DNA from: Martelella radicis
GTDB taxonomy: Bacteria > Pseudomonadota > Alphaproteobacteria > Rhizobiales > Rhizobiaceae
DNA: 64,000 nt
Assembly (NCBI RefSeq): GCF_014196625.1
Contig: NZ_JACIDZ010000001.1
Coordinates: 372,001-436,000 of the forward strand
Reading direction: 5' to 3'
Made by a program: the position numbers and the translations under genes. Below are positions 22,752 through 32,621 of the stretch, piece by piece (the first letter of the stretch is position 1; each line of letters starts with the position of its first letter). The notes beneath the pieces were generated by a model. The model worked only from the letters and a program-made list of their open reading frames with translations, was not told the DNA's origin and made no database searches.

Positions 22752-22872
22752 CGCCCGGCAGTGATGCTCTGCGGAGACGACCGGTCATCAGGCGGCAGCG
22801 CCTGTTCATTCCAATCATCATGTCCACCTTCCGCCCCATGGGATCGCTTGCCATCGCGGAACTTCGCACAAA

Positions 22873-22902
22873 AAAAGGCCGGCCCTTGGGGGCCGGCCTT
22901 TT
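22873..22902. terminator. Bidirectional terminator between hflX and gltA
   Basis: Stem GGCCGGCCC (22877-22885) pairs with 22890-22898 around a TTGG loop and is flanked by an A run on one side and a T run on the other. It can stop hflX transcripts from the left and gltA transcripts from the right. Confidence 0.9.
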
Positions 22903-22930
22903 GACGTTTCACCGTCTTTTCGGCGTCCGA

Positions 22931-24217
22931 TCAGCGATCGGCAATCGCCACGAAATCGCGTTCGGCGGCGCCGGTGTAGAGCTGGCGCGGACGTCCGATG
23001 CGCTGTTCCGGATCCTCGATCATCTCGTTCCACTGGGCAATCCAGCCGACCGTGCGGGCGAGGGCGAACAGCACCGTGAACATGGTGGTGGGGAAACCGA
23101 GCGCCTTCAGAGTGATACCGGAATAGAAGTCGATATTCGGATAGAGCTTCTTCTCGATGAAATACTCGTCGGTAAGCGCGATCTTCTCGAGCTCCATGGC
23201 GACGTCGAGCAGCGGATCGTCCTTGATGCCGAGCTCGCCCAGAACCTCGTGGCAGGTCTTCTGCATGATTTTGGCGCGCGGGTCGTAGTTCTTGTAGACG
23301 CGGTGGCCGAAGCCCATCAGGCGGAACGGGTCGTCGCGGTCTTTCGCGCGGGCGATATATTCCGGAATGCGGTCGACAGAGCCGATTTCCTGCAGCATGT
23401 TGAGCGCGGCCTCGTTGGCGCCGCCATGGGCCGGGCCCCAGAGGCAGGCGATACCAGCGGCGATGCAGGCAAACGGGTTGGCGCCCGACGAGCCGGCCAG
23501 ACGCACGGTCGAGGTCGAGGCGTTCTGCTCGTGATCGGCGTGCAGGATGAAGATGCGGTCAAGCGCGCGCGACAGGATCGGATTGACCTTATATTCCTCG
23601 CACGGCGTGGCAAAGCACATGTGCAGGAAGTTGGCTGCATAATCAAGATCGTTGCGCGGGTAAACGAAGGGCTCGCCGACATGATATTTGTAGGCCATCG
23701 CTGCAATCGTCGGGATCTTGGCGATCATCCGGATGCTGGCGATCTCGCGCTTGTAGGGATCGGAGATGTCGATCGAATCGTGATAAAAGGCCGACATGGC
23801 GCCGACAGCGCCGCAGATGATGGCCATCGGATGCGCATCGCGGCGGAAGCCGGTGAAGAGCCGCGTCAACTGTTCATGGATCATCGTGTGATGGGTGACG
23901 CGGAAGTCGAAATCCTTCTTCTGCGTTGCCGTCGGCAGTTCGCCGAACAGAAGCAGGTAGCAGACTTCCAGGAAGTCGGCATTTTCGGCGAGCTGGTCGA
24001 TCGGATAGCCGCGATGCAGCAGCACGCCCTGGTCGCCGTCAATGTAGGTGATCGTGGACTTGCACGATGCCGTCGAGGTGAAGCCGGGGTCGTATGTGAA
24101 CATACCCGACTGTTTGTAGAGCGAGTTGATGTCGAGCACTTTTGGACCGAAGGTGCCTGCTTCGACGTTCAGTTCCAGTTCCTGTCCGTCCAAGGTGAGT
24201 TTGCCAGTTTCCGTCAT
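22931..24217 (-). CDS. gltA: Citrate synthase
   Basis: Condenses acetyl-CoA (the PDH product) with oxaloacetate at TCA entry. 428 residues of the type II hexameric kind: an N-terminal beta domain ([19 protein letters not shown]), [17 protein letters not shown], the catalytic histidine region [25 protein letters not shown] and [14 protein letters not shown] with the second active-site histidine. ATG 24217 has GGAGG five bases upstream; the TTG at 24229 is less likely. It is transcribed toward the bidirectional terminator and divergent from comEC. Confidence 0.98.
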   Translation of the reverse strand: MTETGKLTLDGQELELNVEAGTFGPKVLDINSLYKQSGMFTYDPGFTSTASCKSTITYIDGDQGVLLHRGYPIDQLAENADFLEVCYLLLFGELPTATQKKDFDFRVTHHTMIHEQLTRLFTGFRRDAHPMAIICGAVGAMSAFYHDSIDISDPYKREIASIRMIAKIPTIAAMAYKYHVGEPFVYPRNDLDYAANFLHMCFATPCEEYKVNPILSRALDRIFILHADHEQNASTSTVRLAGSSGANPFACIAAGIACLWGPAHGGANEAALNMLQEIGSVDRIPEYIARAKDRDDPFRLMGFGHRVYKNYDPRAKIMQKTCHEVLGELGIKDDPLLDVAMELEKIALTDEYFIEKKLYPNIDFYSGITLKALGFPTTMFTVLFALARTVGWIAQWNEMIEDPEQRIGRPRQLYTGAAERDFVAIADR

Positions 24218-24470
24218 GCTATCCTCCAAATCTTCCAGCGCACAGTACGCGTGAGATACACGATCAAAGGTATCAACTAGGTATAGGATCGATGCGCCGC
24301 TGCCAAGCCGCTGAGTGGTTCATGTTGCGGTGCAATTGATGATTTATAATTGCGTTTAGCAAGTTTTTTCATGATCTGAAAAGGAAAATTTCCCCGCTGC
24401 CTGTTCCTGCAACGTTGCATTTTGTCACAAGCGGTTACACGATACCGGACGTTGCATCTGGGCGGTCGGC

Positions 24471-27335
24471 ATGGGAGAGGATCAGACACAGTCTGCGCGG
24501 TTTGGAGAGCGTGCCGATGGCAGAGCCATTCGCCGGAAGGCGCCCGGGCTGCGACGCTTCGAAGCGCCTTTTCGCGGGCGTTTTTCGTCTTTTGGCGAAA
24601 CGGACGCACGGTCGCGTCCGCGTTGGCGTCTGGCTGCCTGCATCTCCGATGAACTGGCATTCGGCCGGGCCTTCCTGTTTGCGCCGCTGGCGATGGCCTC
24701 GGGGGCCGCGTGGTGGTTCTCAAGGCCGGTATCTCCGCCGTTCTGGGGCTTGCTGCTCTATTGGGCGATCGCGATTTCGGCCTGGCTTTCGCAGCGCCAT
24801 GCGCGGCCTGCGACCCGGCTTCCGGCAGCCCTCGCAGCCATGTTTTTGAGCGGGGCGGTCGTCGCTTCGCTGGAGACATTACGGCTCTCGACGGTGATGC
24901 TCGATTCTCCGGTAACGACCCATGTCACAGGCGTGGTCGATGCGCGTGAACCGACCGACACCGGATGGCGCTATGTGGTGCGCGTGACCGCGACCGAGGA
25001 GCCCGTGATCCATCGTCCGCCTGAACGCGTCACCCTGGTTGCCCGCGGCAAATTGCCGCCCGTGGAAATCGGTGGCGCGGTGAGCGGGCTGGCCCGGCTT
25101 TCGCCGCCCTCGGGGCCGGCGCTTCCGGGACTGGTCGATTTCGGCTTTCTGTCCTATTTCGACGGTATCGGCGCTGTCGGCTTCTTCTATGGTGCCCCGG
25201 AGGCCGCGGTTGTTCCGCCGCCAAGGGATGGCTTCGCCCAGACTGCCGGTCTCGCGGCAAGCCGCTGGGTCGAGCGCCTGCGCGATTCGATAGCTGGACG
25301 TATCCGCGCTGTGCTGCCGGGCGAATCGGGCGCCTTCGCCAACGCGATCATCACCGGGCAGAGGCGGGCGATGAGCGATGCGACGCTGGATGCGCTCAGA
25401 AATGCGGGGCTCGCCCATGTCATCGCAATCTCCGGCCTACATATGGCTCTTGCCGCCGGCATCTTCTATTCGGCTCTGCGCCTGCTCCTGACCCTTTCGC
25501 CGAAGACGGCCGAGGCGATCGCCACGAAGAAGCTCGCGGCCCTGACGGCGATCGGCGCGGCCGGGTTCTATCTTGCTATTTCGGGCATGCAGGTCTCAGC
25601 GCGGCGCGCCTTCATCATGCTTGCAATCATGCTCGCAGCGGCGATTGCCGACCGGCCCGCAATCAGCTTGCGCAATGTCGCGCTTGCCGGTCTCGCTATC
25701 CTCGCGGTCTCTCCGTCCGAAGCGGTTGGCCCCGGTATGCAGATGTCATTTGCCACGACGCTTGCGTTGATCGCCGGCTACAGCTTATGGCAGAAGCGCT
25801 CTGCGGGCGCGGGACCGTCTGTGCCTCACGGGCTGCTGCGGATCATCATGCTCGGCGTTTCCGGCATCATTCTGACGGCCCTGATCGGCGGGCTCTCGAC
25901 CGCGCCGATCGCGATGGCCCATTTTCAGCGCGTTGCGGGTTTCGGCCTCGTCGGCAATCTGCTCGCCATGCCGATCGTGACCTTCCTGGTCATGCCGGCA
26001 GGTCTCGTGGCCATGCTGGCGATGCCACTCAACCTTCACGCACCGTTCCTTCTGGTCATGGGGTTCGGCCTCGACCGCGTCATCGCGATCGCGAAATGGG
26101 TTGACGGGCTCGGTGGCGCTTTCGAGACGGGGGCGATGCCGCGCGGATTTCTGCTGTTGTTCATGGCAGGTTTCATGCTGCTCGTTTTGCTGCGCACCCG
26201 GCTCCGGTTGATCGGCCTCCTTCCGATGGCGATCGCCCTGGCACTGCCTGCGCTGTCGCGCAGCACCGAGGGGCCGATCCTGCTTGTGTCGGAAGATGGA
26301 GCTCTGGTCGCGCTCGTTTCCGGCCAAAGTGCTGCCCTCAGCAAAAGCCGACCGCCGGCCTTCACATTCGATCAATGGCATAGCGCTCTTGCCCTCAAGG
26401 CCATCGCGCCGCCGCTCGGGAGCACGAGGACCACAGCACTCCTTGAAAGGGCTGATCGCTTCGAACGTCTTGATCATGCCCGGATCGTCACGGCGACCGA
26501 TGCGCTCGCCGCCGATCTCGCGCAATCACGGTCTCGACCCGGCCAATTCATCTGCACGAAAGATGAGTGGTGCGTGGCAACGTTTTCCGGCGGCGCGATT
26601 GCCGGCTCCGGCACGCTCAGCGTGGCGCAGATCTTTCGCCCCGCACTTGACGGTCCGGCTTGCGATCATGCCAATATCGTGATCAGCGTCTATCGTCCGG
26701 GATTTGAGGCCTGCCGCTCGGGAAGTTTTCTCGTCACACCGGCGCTGCGGCGCCAGACCGGAACATTGCGGTTCGCTTTCCTGCCATCAAGGGACGGCGA
26801 CCGGGTGCGGGCACTTGTGTCACAACAACCGGGCGTTGGCGAAATCGGCGGGGAGGACGCTCAGGTCGATGTCGTGGGACATGGCAACGCCGAAAGTCTC
26901 AAGGAAGGCGTCGCGGTCGCTCGCGCCGGCGAAGGCGGATTGGTCGCCGAGAACCCATTCTACGACCGGGGCGAGTACGATTCGCACTTCATGATGGCGC
27001 GCCGGTCGGCTGTCGGGCCATATGAGGGCCGCAAGAGCATTTCGCCCGAAGGATCAGACGGAGTTCCGTCGTCGATGCCCGGCGACGGCCTTCAGCGCGC
27101 CGCTGCAAAAAAGACCACCAAAGGAGACAGTTCGTCAGCGCTTCCTGACGGAGCCTGCCGCACAACGCTGTTGAGCATCACGCCGGCGATCTCATCGGTT
27201 ACCCGTCCCTGGAACCGGCATCGCCTTTATGATTGGCGCTCGGAAAGTTATGATGCGCCGCTCGACCTGCCGAATACACTCAATTTCGTCAATGGTAGCG
27301 ACGAATCAGGCCGACAAGCTTGCCCTGAACCTTGA
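24471..27335 (+). CDS. comEC: ComEC/Rec2-family membrane protein with long C-terminal extension
   Basis: Polytopic competence-type protein thought to carry single-stranded DNA across the inner membrane. 954 residues: N-terminal membrane segments, a DUF4131-like region, the competence domain ([42 protein letters not shown]) and a C-terminal soluble part without an obvious metallo-beta-lactamase motif. About 780-800 residues is usual for rhizobial relatives. After RRQTGTLRF (about 770) some 110 residues of low-complexity-looking sequence intervene before [19 protein letters not shown], which resembles the normal end. The last 47 bases overlap the 3' end of convergent lexA. Insertion or frameshift is possible. 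Confidence 0.88.
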   Translation: MGEDQTQSARFGERADGRAIRRKAPGLRRFEAPFRGRFSSFGETDARSRPRWRLAACISDELAFGRAFLFAPLAMASGAAWWFSRPVSPPFWGLLLYWAIAISAWLSQRHARPATRLPAALAAMFLSGAVVASLETLRLSTVMLDSPVTTHVTGVVDAREPTDTGWRYVVRVTATEEPVIHRPPERVTLVARGKLPPVEIGGAVSGLARLSPPSGPALPGLVDFGFLSYFDGIGAVGFFYGAPEAAVVPPPRDGFAQTAGLAASRWVERLRDSIAGRIRAVLPGESGAFANAIITGQRRAMSDATLDALRNAGLAHVIAISGLHMALAAGIFYSALRLLLTLSPKTAEAIATKKLAALTAIGAAGFYLAISGMQVSARRAFIMLAIMLAAAIADRPAISLRNVALAGLAILAVSPSEAVGPGMQMSFATTLALIAGYSLWQKRSAGAGPSVPHGLLRIIMLGVSGIILTALIGGLSTAPIAMAHFQRVAGFGLVGNLLAMPIVTFLVMPAGLVAMLAMPLNLHAPFLLVMGFGLDRVIAIAKWVDGLGGAFETGAMPRGFLLLFMAGFMLLVLLRTRLRLIGLLPMAIALALPALSRSTEGPILLVSEDGALVALVSGQSAALSKSRPPAFTFDQWHSALALKAIAPPLGSTRTTALLERADRFERLDHARIVTATDALAADLAQSRSRPGQFICTKDEWCVATFSGGAIAGSGTLSVAQIFRPALDGPACDHANIVISVYRPGFEACRSGSFLVTPALRRQTGTLRFAFLPSRDGDRVRALVSQQPGVGEIGGEDAQVDVVGHGNAESLKEGVAVARAGEGGLVAENPFYDRGEYDSHFMMARRSAVGPYEGRKSISPEGSDGVPSSMPGDGLQRAAAKKTTKGDSSSALPDGACRTTLLSITPAISSVTRPWNRHRLYDWRSESYDAPLDLPNTLNFVNGSDESGRQACPEP

Positions 27336-27996
27336 CCTGATCTGCCGCGAAAATACGGGTCTCATAGGCAGGATTGGCGGCCTCCAGCGCGATCGAGGCA
27401 CCCTTGCGACGGAAGCGCTTCAGCGTGGCCTCCTCGTCATTGACCAGCGCGACAACGATGTCCCCGGGGGAGGCGGTGCTGACGTTGCGGATGATCACAG
27501 TGTCGCCGTCGAAGATGCCGGCTTCGATCATCGAATCGCCCTGTACCTCGAGCGCATAGTGTTCGCCCGTCCCCAGCATTTCGGCCGGCACGGCGATGGC
27601 GTGCGTATTTTCCTGTATGGCGGAGATCGGCACGCCGGCGGCGATCCGCCCCATGACGGGAATATCGGACGAACCGCTGTCGCTTGATGCGCTCGCCGGT
27701 TTGCTGGCAGGTGGCGTCTTGCCCAGACTGCCCTCTATCACGCTCGGAGAAAAACCGCGGCGCGGCGGCTGCGCCGCCATGCTGTCGGGCATGCGCAGGA
27801 TTTCAAGCGCGCGGGCGCGATTGGGAAGCCGGCGAATGAAGCCGCGTTCCTCGAGCGCGGTGATCAGCCGGTGGATGCCTGATTTCGATGCGAGATCCAG
27901 CGCTTCTTTCATTTCATCGAAAGACGGGGGAATGCCTGTCTCCTTCATCCGCTCATGGATGAAATAAAGCAGTTCCTGTTGTTTGCGCGTCAGCAT
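27289..27996 (-). CDS. lexA: LexA repressor
   Basis: SOS repressor; self-cleaves when bound to RecA filaments. 235 residues: an N-terminal winged helix ([34 protein letters not shown]), a flexible linker and an S24 protease domain. The cleavage bond is Ala120-Gly121 (GRIAAGVP), the nucleophile is Ser155 (GDSMIEAG) and the general base is Lys193 (ATLKRFRR). It is autoregulated: a GTTC-N7-GTTC operator lies 45-59 bases upstream. Length matches rhizobial LexA. Confidence 0.98.
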   Translation of the reverse strand: MLTRKQQELLYFIHERMKETGIPPSFDEMKEALDLASKSGIHRLITALEERGFIRRLPNRARALEILRMPDSMAAQPPRRGFSPSVIEGSLGKTPPASKPASASSDSGSSDIPVMGRIAAGVPISAIQENTHAIAVPAEMLGTGEHYALEVQGDSMIEAGIFDGDTVIIRNVSTASPGDIVVALVNDEEATLKRFRRKGASIALEAANPAYETRIFAADQVKVQGKLVGLIRRYH

Positions 27997-28031
27997 CTTC
28001 AGCCCCTTGCCCTCGAAACAAATACAGAACG

Positions 28032-28060
28032 TTTATATCTGTTCTTACTGTGTTCCGCAA
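28032..28060 (-). promoter_or_regulatory. lexA promoter with LexA operator
   Basis: The alphaproteobacterial SOS box GTTC-N7-GTTC occupies 28041-28055. Read on the minus strand, TTGCGG (28055-28060) and TATAAA (28032-28037) form a -35/-10 pair with a 17-base spacer that contains the box, so LexA bound here would block its own promoter. Confidence 0.88.
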
Positions 28061-28128
28061 GTTGAAATAGATAAACAGTGTGAGGCGGTGAAATAGCGAG
28101 GCGGAAACAATAAGCCGACGCAACCGGA

Positions 28129-28142
28129 TGCAACCAGTTGCA
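28129..28142. repeat. Short inverted repeat TGCAAC-CA-GTTGCA
   Basis: A perfect 6-bp inverted repeat with a 2-base centre in the lexA-tRNA gap. It could be an operator or chance. No T run follows, so it is not a terminator. Confidence 0.3.
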
Positions 28143-28176
28143 CAAACAGTGCGGAATGATGGGTGTTTCTGGTTGA

Positions 28177-28252
28177 TGGTGAGCGCGCAGGGGTTCGAAC
28201 CCTGGACCTACTGATTAAAAGTCAGTTGCTCTACCGGCTGAGCTACGCGCTC
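28177..28252 (-). tRNA. tRNA-Lys (anticodon TTT)
   Basis: 76 bases on the minus strand including an encoded CCA. The acceptor stem GAGCGCG/CGCGCTC, D-arm TAGCTCAGCCGGTAGAGCA, anticodon arm ACTGA-CTTTTAA-TCAGT with anticodon TTT, and the T-arm CAGGGTTCGAACCCCTG are all intact. The discriminator is A. Confidence 0.97.
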
Positions 28253-28603
28253 CCTCGTCCGGCCCCTTTCGAAGGGGCCAGCGGAAAGTGGGCGGAACAT
28301 AGAAAGGGTCTTTGAGAAGGTCAACCCGGAATTTCGGCCATCGGCGACAATTCGGCGTCACGGCTTCTTTGCGGAAAGGTGATTGGAATTGATCCCCGCT
28401 CTGGTTTAAGAAGCCGCTGGCTGCGGCGATGCAGGTTCAGCGTGGCGCCGTCGGGGTGAGCGTGGATATTGAATGTCGTGATGGGCGTCGGAGAGCGTGC
28501 AGCAGACATTCTGTTAAAAACGCTCGAGAACAATGCAGTAGAGCTATCAGCAGATGTGAGTTCATCGCGATCCGCTCTTGCCGAAACGATGGGAGAAGAC
28601 CTG
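28253..28603. other. Gap between tRNA-Lys and ccdA
   Basis: About 350 bases without a convincing gene. A GGCCCCTT/AAGGGGCC hairpin (28261-28279) lies just upstream of the tRNA 5' end but lacks a T run on either strand. The CcdA frame is open from 28469, but that stretch does not look like CcdA. The promoters of the tRNA and ccdA should be here; none was recognised. Confidence 0.4.
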
Positions 28604-29338
28604 GTGTCGATTGGCGATATCTCACTTTGGACTGCGCTTTTCGCCGGCGCGCTTTCCTTTCTGTCTCCCTGCGTTCTACCGTTGGTGCCGCCTTATCTTT
28701 GCTATATGGCCGGGATATCGATCGACCAGTTTCGCGGCGATACCAAGGTGAGAGCGGCAAGCGTGCTGCTGCCGGCGCTGTTTTTCACGCTCGGCTTTGC
28801 GACGGTCTTCGTGGCGCTCGGGGCAGGGGCGTCGTCGATCGGCCAGCTTCTGCGGCAATATATGGATATTCTTGCCAAGGTCGGCGGGGTGATCATCATC
28901 ATCATGGGGCTGAATTTCCTTGGCGTGCTGAGAATTCCCTTCCTGTCGCGCGAGGCGCGGTTTCATGGCGGCGGCAAGCCGGCCAGCATTTCCGGCGCCT
29001 ATGTGATGGGTCTTGCCTTCGCCTTCGGTTGGACGCCGTGCATCGGTCCGGTTCTGGGCGCAATCCTCGCGGTGGCGGCAACGAAGGCGACGGTGGCCAA
29101 CGGCGCTGTGCTGCTCGCAATCTATTCGCTCGGCCTTGCCGTGCCCTTCTGGATCGCGGCGCTTTTCTCCGGCGCCTTCATGCGCTTCCTGTCACGCTTC
29201 CGCAAACATCTGGGCGCGGTGGAAAAAACCATGGGCGCGCTGCTGATTCTGACCGGGCTAGCCTTTCTTTTCGGCTTCATTGCCGATATGGCGATCTGGT
29301 TCCAGCAGACCTTCCCCGTTCTCTCGCAAATCGGCTAG
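28604..29338 (+). CDS. ccdA: Cytochrome c biogenesis protein CcdA
   Basis: Inner-membrane thiol reductant carrier delivering electrons from thioredoxin to periplasmic CcmG/CcsX-like proteins for cytochrome c maturation. 244 residues, six membrane segments. The two conserved cysteines sit in LSFLSPCVLPLVPPY and FAFGWTPCIGPVLGA. I chose GTG 28604 (protein start SIGDISLWTALFAGA) because GGGAGA is about 8 bases upstream and it matches the family N-terminus. ATG 28589 and an ATG at 28469 are alternatives in the same frame. Followed 26 bases later by an AEC carrier gene. Confidence 0.9.
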   Translation: MSIGDISLWTALFAGALSFLSPCVLPLVPPYLCYMAGISIDQFRGDTKVRAASVLLPALFFTLGFATVFVALGAGASSIGQLLRQYMDILAKVGGVIIIIMGLNFLGVLRIPFLSREARFHGGGKPASISGAYVMGLAFAFGWTPCIGPVLGAILAVAATKATVANGAVLLAIYSLGLAVPFWIAALFSGAFMRFLSRFRKHLGAVEKTMGALLILTGLAFLFGFIADMAIWFQQTFPVLSQIG

Positions 29339-29342
29339 GGCC

Positions 29343-29362
29343 TGCGAAACCAAGGTTTCGCA
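29343..29362. repeat. Inverted repeat overlapping the ribosome-binding site of the AEC gene
   Basis: TGCGAAACC (29343-29351) and GGTTTCGCA (29354-29362) form a perfect 9-bp stem with a 2-base centre. It fills the gap between the ccdA stop and the next start, and contains the only candidate Shine-Dalgarno (AAGG). Confidence 0.65.
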
Positions 29363-29364
29363 TC

Positions 29365-30315
29365 ATGTCAGGCATATTCGCGCTTCTGTTTCCCTTCTTC
29401 GGATTGATTGCCGTCGGCTTTATCGCGGCGAAGCTCATCAAACAGCCGGAGGCGGGGCTCGTCTGGCTCAACGTCTTCATCGTTTATGCGGCGCTTCCGG
29501 CGCTGTTCTTCAAGCTCGTTTCCAACACGCCCTTCGACCAACTCACGAGGCTTGACTTCATCTCGGTCGACCTGATGGCGACCTATGCCGTATTTGCCCT
29601 GCTGTTTGTCGCCGGCTATTTCTGGAAGCGCAATGGCGTGCGAGAAAGCACGATCCAGGCCTTTGCCGGGTCCTACGGCAATATCGGCTATATGGGACCG
29701 GGCCTGGCGCTTCTGGCGCTCGGAGAGGCTGCGGCCGTGCCGGTGGCGCTGATCGTCTGTTTCGAGAATGCGCTTCATTTCATTGTCGCGCCGACGGTGA
29801 TGGCGGTGGCAGAGGGCGGCGCGGTGCGCAAGGCTGCGCTTGCCCGCCAGGTGTTGACAAAGGCGCTGCTGCACCCCTTCATCGCCGCGACGGCGCTTGG
29901 TTTCATCGTTGCCGCAAGCGGCGCGGATCTGCCGGCCGCCTTCGACAGGCTGGTCGATTACCTGGCGCAGGCGGCCGCGCCCTGCGCGCTTTTTGCCATG
30001 GGGGTCACGCTTGCGCTCAGGCCGGTCAAGCGGGTGCCGGCGGAGATCGGCTATATCGTGCCGGCCAAGCTGATCCTGCACCCGGTTCTGGTTTATGGTT
30101 TCATGATGATCCATGGCGGCTTCGACCCGGTCTGGGTCGAGGCGGCGGTGCTCCTGGCAGCCTTGCCCACGGCCACCAATGTCTTCGTCATCGCCCAGCA
30201 ATACGGCATCTGGTACGAACGCGCTTCGGCCACGATCCTGATCACCACCATATGCTCGGCGGCTACGCTCGCCATTCTGCTGGCGCTGATCGATGGTCAG
30301 GTCTTGCCGCTTTGA
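29365..30315 (+). CDS. AEC-family transporter (auxin efflux carrier type)
   Basis: A 316-residue inner-membrane protein with about ten hydrophobic segments and the AEC/Mem_trans layout: MSGIFALLFPFFGLIAVGF, WLNVFIVYAALPALFFKL, the central SYGNIGYMGPGLAL motif and the C-terminal AALPTATNVFVIAQQYG. Family members export organic acids or related anions; the substrate is unknown here. The frame is open far upstream through ccdA, but that is shadow. It converges on the UbiH-like gene with only 9 bases between stops. Confidence 0.93.
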   Translation: MSGIFALLFPFFGLIAVGFIAAKLIKQPEAGLVWLNVFIVYAALPALFFKLVSNTPFDQLTRLDFISVDLMATYAVFALLFVAGYFWKRNGVRESTIQAFAGSYGNIGYMGPGLALLALGEAAAVPVALIVCFENALHFIVAPTVMAVAEGGAVRKAALARQVLTKALLHPFIAATALGFIVAASGADLPAAFDRLVDYLAQAAAPCALFAMGVTLALRPVKRVPAEIGYIVPAKLILHPVLVYGFMMIHGGFDPVWVEAAVLLAALPTATNVFVIAQQYGIWYERASATILITTICSAATLAILLALIDGQVLPL

Positions 30316-30324
30316 GCCGGCGCG

Positions 30325-31509
30325 TCAGCCGGCAAACAGCGCACGCACACCGCGGAGCGGCTGCACACCCTCGCGCATGGCGAACTGCCGCAACGGCGGC
30401 ACGGCGGAGAGCATGTAAAGGCCCGCGGAACGGGCAAGCTGGGCGGGAATGAAATCGGCCAGCAGCGAACGGTTCAGAAGGTCGACGCTCGCCGTCCTGC
30501 TCCAGACATCGGAGCGGCGCAGGAAATCATAACGTTCGCCGGTCCTTGGCGAAATCTTCGAGCCGTCGATGCCGTCCAGCATGCGGGCGAGGCGCATGAT
30601 GTCGCGCAGCGAAAGATTGAGCCCCTGCGCGCCGATCGGTGGAAACGCATGGGCAGCCTCGCCGACGAGAACCATCCGGCCCTTGCCGAAGCGGTTCGCC
30701 ACCATGGAGGAGAGCGGCCATTTTTGAACCGGTCCCTCAACGGTGACGGCGCCCAGGAGCGACTGCATGCGCTCTTCGATGGCAGCGGCGATTTCGGTTT
30801 CCGTCCGGGCGGCCATCGCCTCGGCGTCGGGCGTATCCATCACCCAGACAAGGCTGGAACGGTTCCTGTCCGGCAGCGGCACCTGCGTGAAGGGGCCGCC
30901 CCTTGTGTGAAACTCCGTTGAAATATCGTCATGGGAGAGCGCATGGCTGAAATTCAAGACGACGGCGGATTGTCTGTAGGACCACTGCCTTACGGCGATA
31001 TCCGCACTTTGACGGACCTTCGAACGGCGTCCGTCCGCACCGACCACGAGTTCCGCCGAAACATCTCTGCCGTCGGCAAGCGTCAGTTCGACGGCGTCCT
31101 TGCCGACGGCAATCGCGTCTGCCGTGGTTTCAAGGTGGGTGATATTCGGCTCCGCTTCGACCGCTTGCGCCAGTTTTGTCACGAGAACCGCGTTCGGGAT
31201 ATTATAGCCAAAGGCCTCGAGATCGATCTCCGCCGAGCGGAATGCAACGGTCGGCGCGCGTACCAGGCGACCAGTGCCGTCGATGATGCGCATGGTCTTC
31301 AGGGCGGCGGCTTCTGGTCTGATCGCCTTCCAGAGGCCGAGGCGGGCGAGGAGCGCGATCGAGTGATCCATCAGCGCCGTGGTGCGATGGTCGCCCGCCT
31401 TTGGCGAAGGCGCGACGAGGGTGATGCTGCGACCGGCGCGGGCCAGAGCGAGCGCAGAGATCATTCCGGCTGGTCCGCCGCCGACTACGGCAATCTCATA
31501 ATCTGACAT
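30325..31509 (-). CDS. UbiH/UbiF-family FAD-dependent hydroxylase
   Basis: Flavoprotein monooxygenase of 394 residues, likely for a ring hydroxylation in ubiquinone biosynthesis. It has the FAD Rossmann motif VVGGGPAGMISALALARAG, the central DGRRSKVRQ motif and the second FAD motif LVGEAAHAFPPIGAQGLNLS. Alphaproteobacterial relatives include UbiL-type enzymes with relaxed position specificity, so I do not assign UbiH or UbiF. It is divergent from the phosphatidylcholine synthase gene with 178 bases between starts. Confidence 0.93.
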   Translation of the reverse strand: MSDYEIAVVGGGPAGMISALALARAGRSITLVAPSPKAGDHRTTALMDHSIALLARLGLWKAIRPEAAALKTMRIIDGTGRLVRAPTVAFRSAEIDLEAFGYNIPNAVLVTKLAQAVEAEPNITHLETTADAIAVGKDAVELTLADGRDVSAELVVGADGRRSKVRQSADIAVRQWSYRQSAVVLNFSHALSHDDISTEFHTRGGPFTQVPLPDRNRSSLVWVMDTPDAEAMAARTETEIAAAIEERMQSLLGAVTVEGPVQKWPLSSMVANRFGKGRMVLVGEAAHAFPPIGAQGLNLSLRDIMRLARMLDGIDGSKISPRTGERYDFLRRSDVWSRTASVDLLNRSLLADFIPAQLARSAGLYMLSAVPPLRQFAMREGVQPLRGVRALFAG

Positions 31510-31687
31510 TCGATAAACCTCGTCTCAACCAGGATCCGTTCGCATCCGATATAATGCGACTTGCCCGGTTTTGCCGCGAAAAATTATGGAAAAACATGTT
31601 TTTTTTGTACCTCGGCCCGGTTCTGGTGCATTGTGTGCCCAATCGAGGCCGAAGGGCCTTTTCTGGCCAGAACGTGACGGGAATCGA

Positions 31688-32437
31688 ATGGGTTTATTCA
31701 GTCAGCGCAAAGTTCCTTATGCGGAGATCCGGGCGTTTTCCGTCCACATTCTGACGGCATCGGGTTCGTTTCTGGCTTTCCTTGGCGTGGTTGCCGCAGC
31801 CGAAGGGCGATTCGTGGCCATGTTCTGGTGGCTGGCCGCTGCCCTTCTCGTCGATGGCATTGACGGTCCCATCGCGCGACGGCTTCGAGTAAGCGAGGTT
31901 CTGCCGAGCTGGTCGGGCGTGATGCTCGACAACATCATCGATTATGTGACCTACGTATTGCTGCCGGCCTTTGCGCTCTATCAGTCGCACATGATCGGCG
32001 AACCGCTGTCCTTCGTCGCGGCGGCGCTGATCGTCGTCTCGAGCGCCATCTATTATGCCGATAGCGGAATGAAGACGGACGAGAATTTCTTCTCCGGCTT
32101 TCCCGTGGTCTGGAACATGGTTGTGTTCTCCTTCTTCGTGATCGAGCCTTCCTCTTTGCTGGCCATGGCGATCGTGCTCGTTTCCGTCGCGCTCACCTTC
32201 GCGCCCGTCAACTTCCTGCATCCCGTCAGGGTTAAGCGACTCCGGCCGCTCAATCTGGGCGTCTTCGCGGTCTGGTGCGTAACCGGTTTCATCGCGCTTC
32301 TCGCGCGCTTCGACGCGCCGGTCTTCATAGAGGCGCTGTTTGTCGCCAGCGGAGTCTATCTTTATCTGATCGGGATCGTATTGCAGTTTCTGCCGAAGCT
32401 CGGTTCGCGCGCGGCCGAGACCAGGGCGGAGTTCTAG
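31688..32437 (+). CDS. pcs: Phosphatidylcholine synthase
   Basis: Inner-membrane CDP-alcohol phosphotransferase that condenses choline directly with CDP-diacylglycerol to make phosphatidylcholine, a route typical of rhizobia, brucellae and other host-associated bacteria. 249 residues with about eight membrane segments. The catalytic signature is DGIDGPIARRL followed by GVMLDNIIDYV, with the longer spacing seen in Pcs. The start at ATG 31688 (MGLFSQRKVPYAEIRAFS) matches the conserved Pcs N-terminus; the frame is open 117 bases further up. Confidence 0.96.
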   Translation: MGLFSQRKVPYAEIRAFSVHILTASGSFLAFLGVVAAAEGRFVAMFWWLAAALLVDGIDGPIARRLRVSEVLPSWSGVMLDNIIDYVTYVLLPAFALYQSHMIGEPLSFVAAALIVVSSAIYYADSGMKTDENFFSGFPVVWNMVVFSFFVIEPSSLLAMAIVLVSVALTFAPVNFLHPVRVKRLRPLNLGVFAVWCVTGFIALLARFDAPVFIEALFVASGVYLYLIGIVLQFLPKLGSRAAETRAEF

Positions 32438-32621
32438 GACGGAGCGGCATCGCAAACAAATAAAGTGGTTGGCAAACCGGCGAAAGTCATTGCGTTTCAA
32501 TGAGGGTTCGTGCTTCATTTATGCGCAATGCGGGGGATGTTCTATTTTTTAGTCAATTTCCGGGATGTGATGCGTGCGGCAGTACCGGGGGTGCGTTTTC
32601 GGGTGAAGGCCGGAGGGCAGT

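Noticed and set aside
22820-24280. A 486-codon plus-strand frame opposite gltA
   Set aside because: Antisense to citrate synthase and running through the bidirectional terminator.
28261-28279. GGCCCCTT/AAGGGGCC hairpin near tRNA-Lys as a terminator
   Set aside because: No T run on either strand, and it lies 5' of the tRNA rather than after it.
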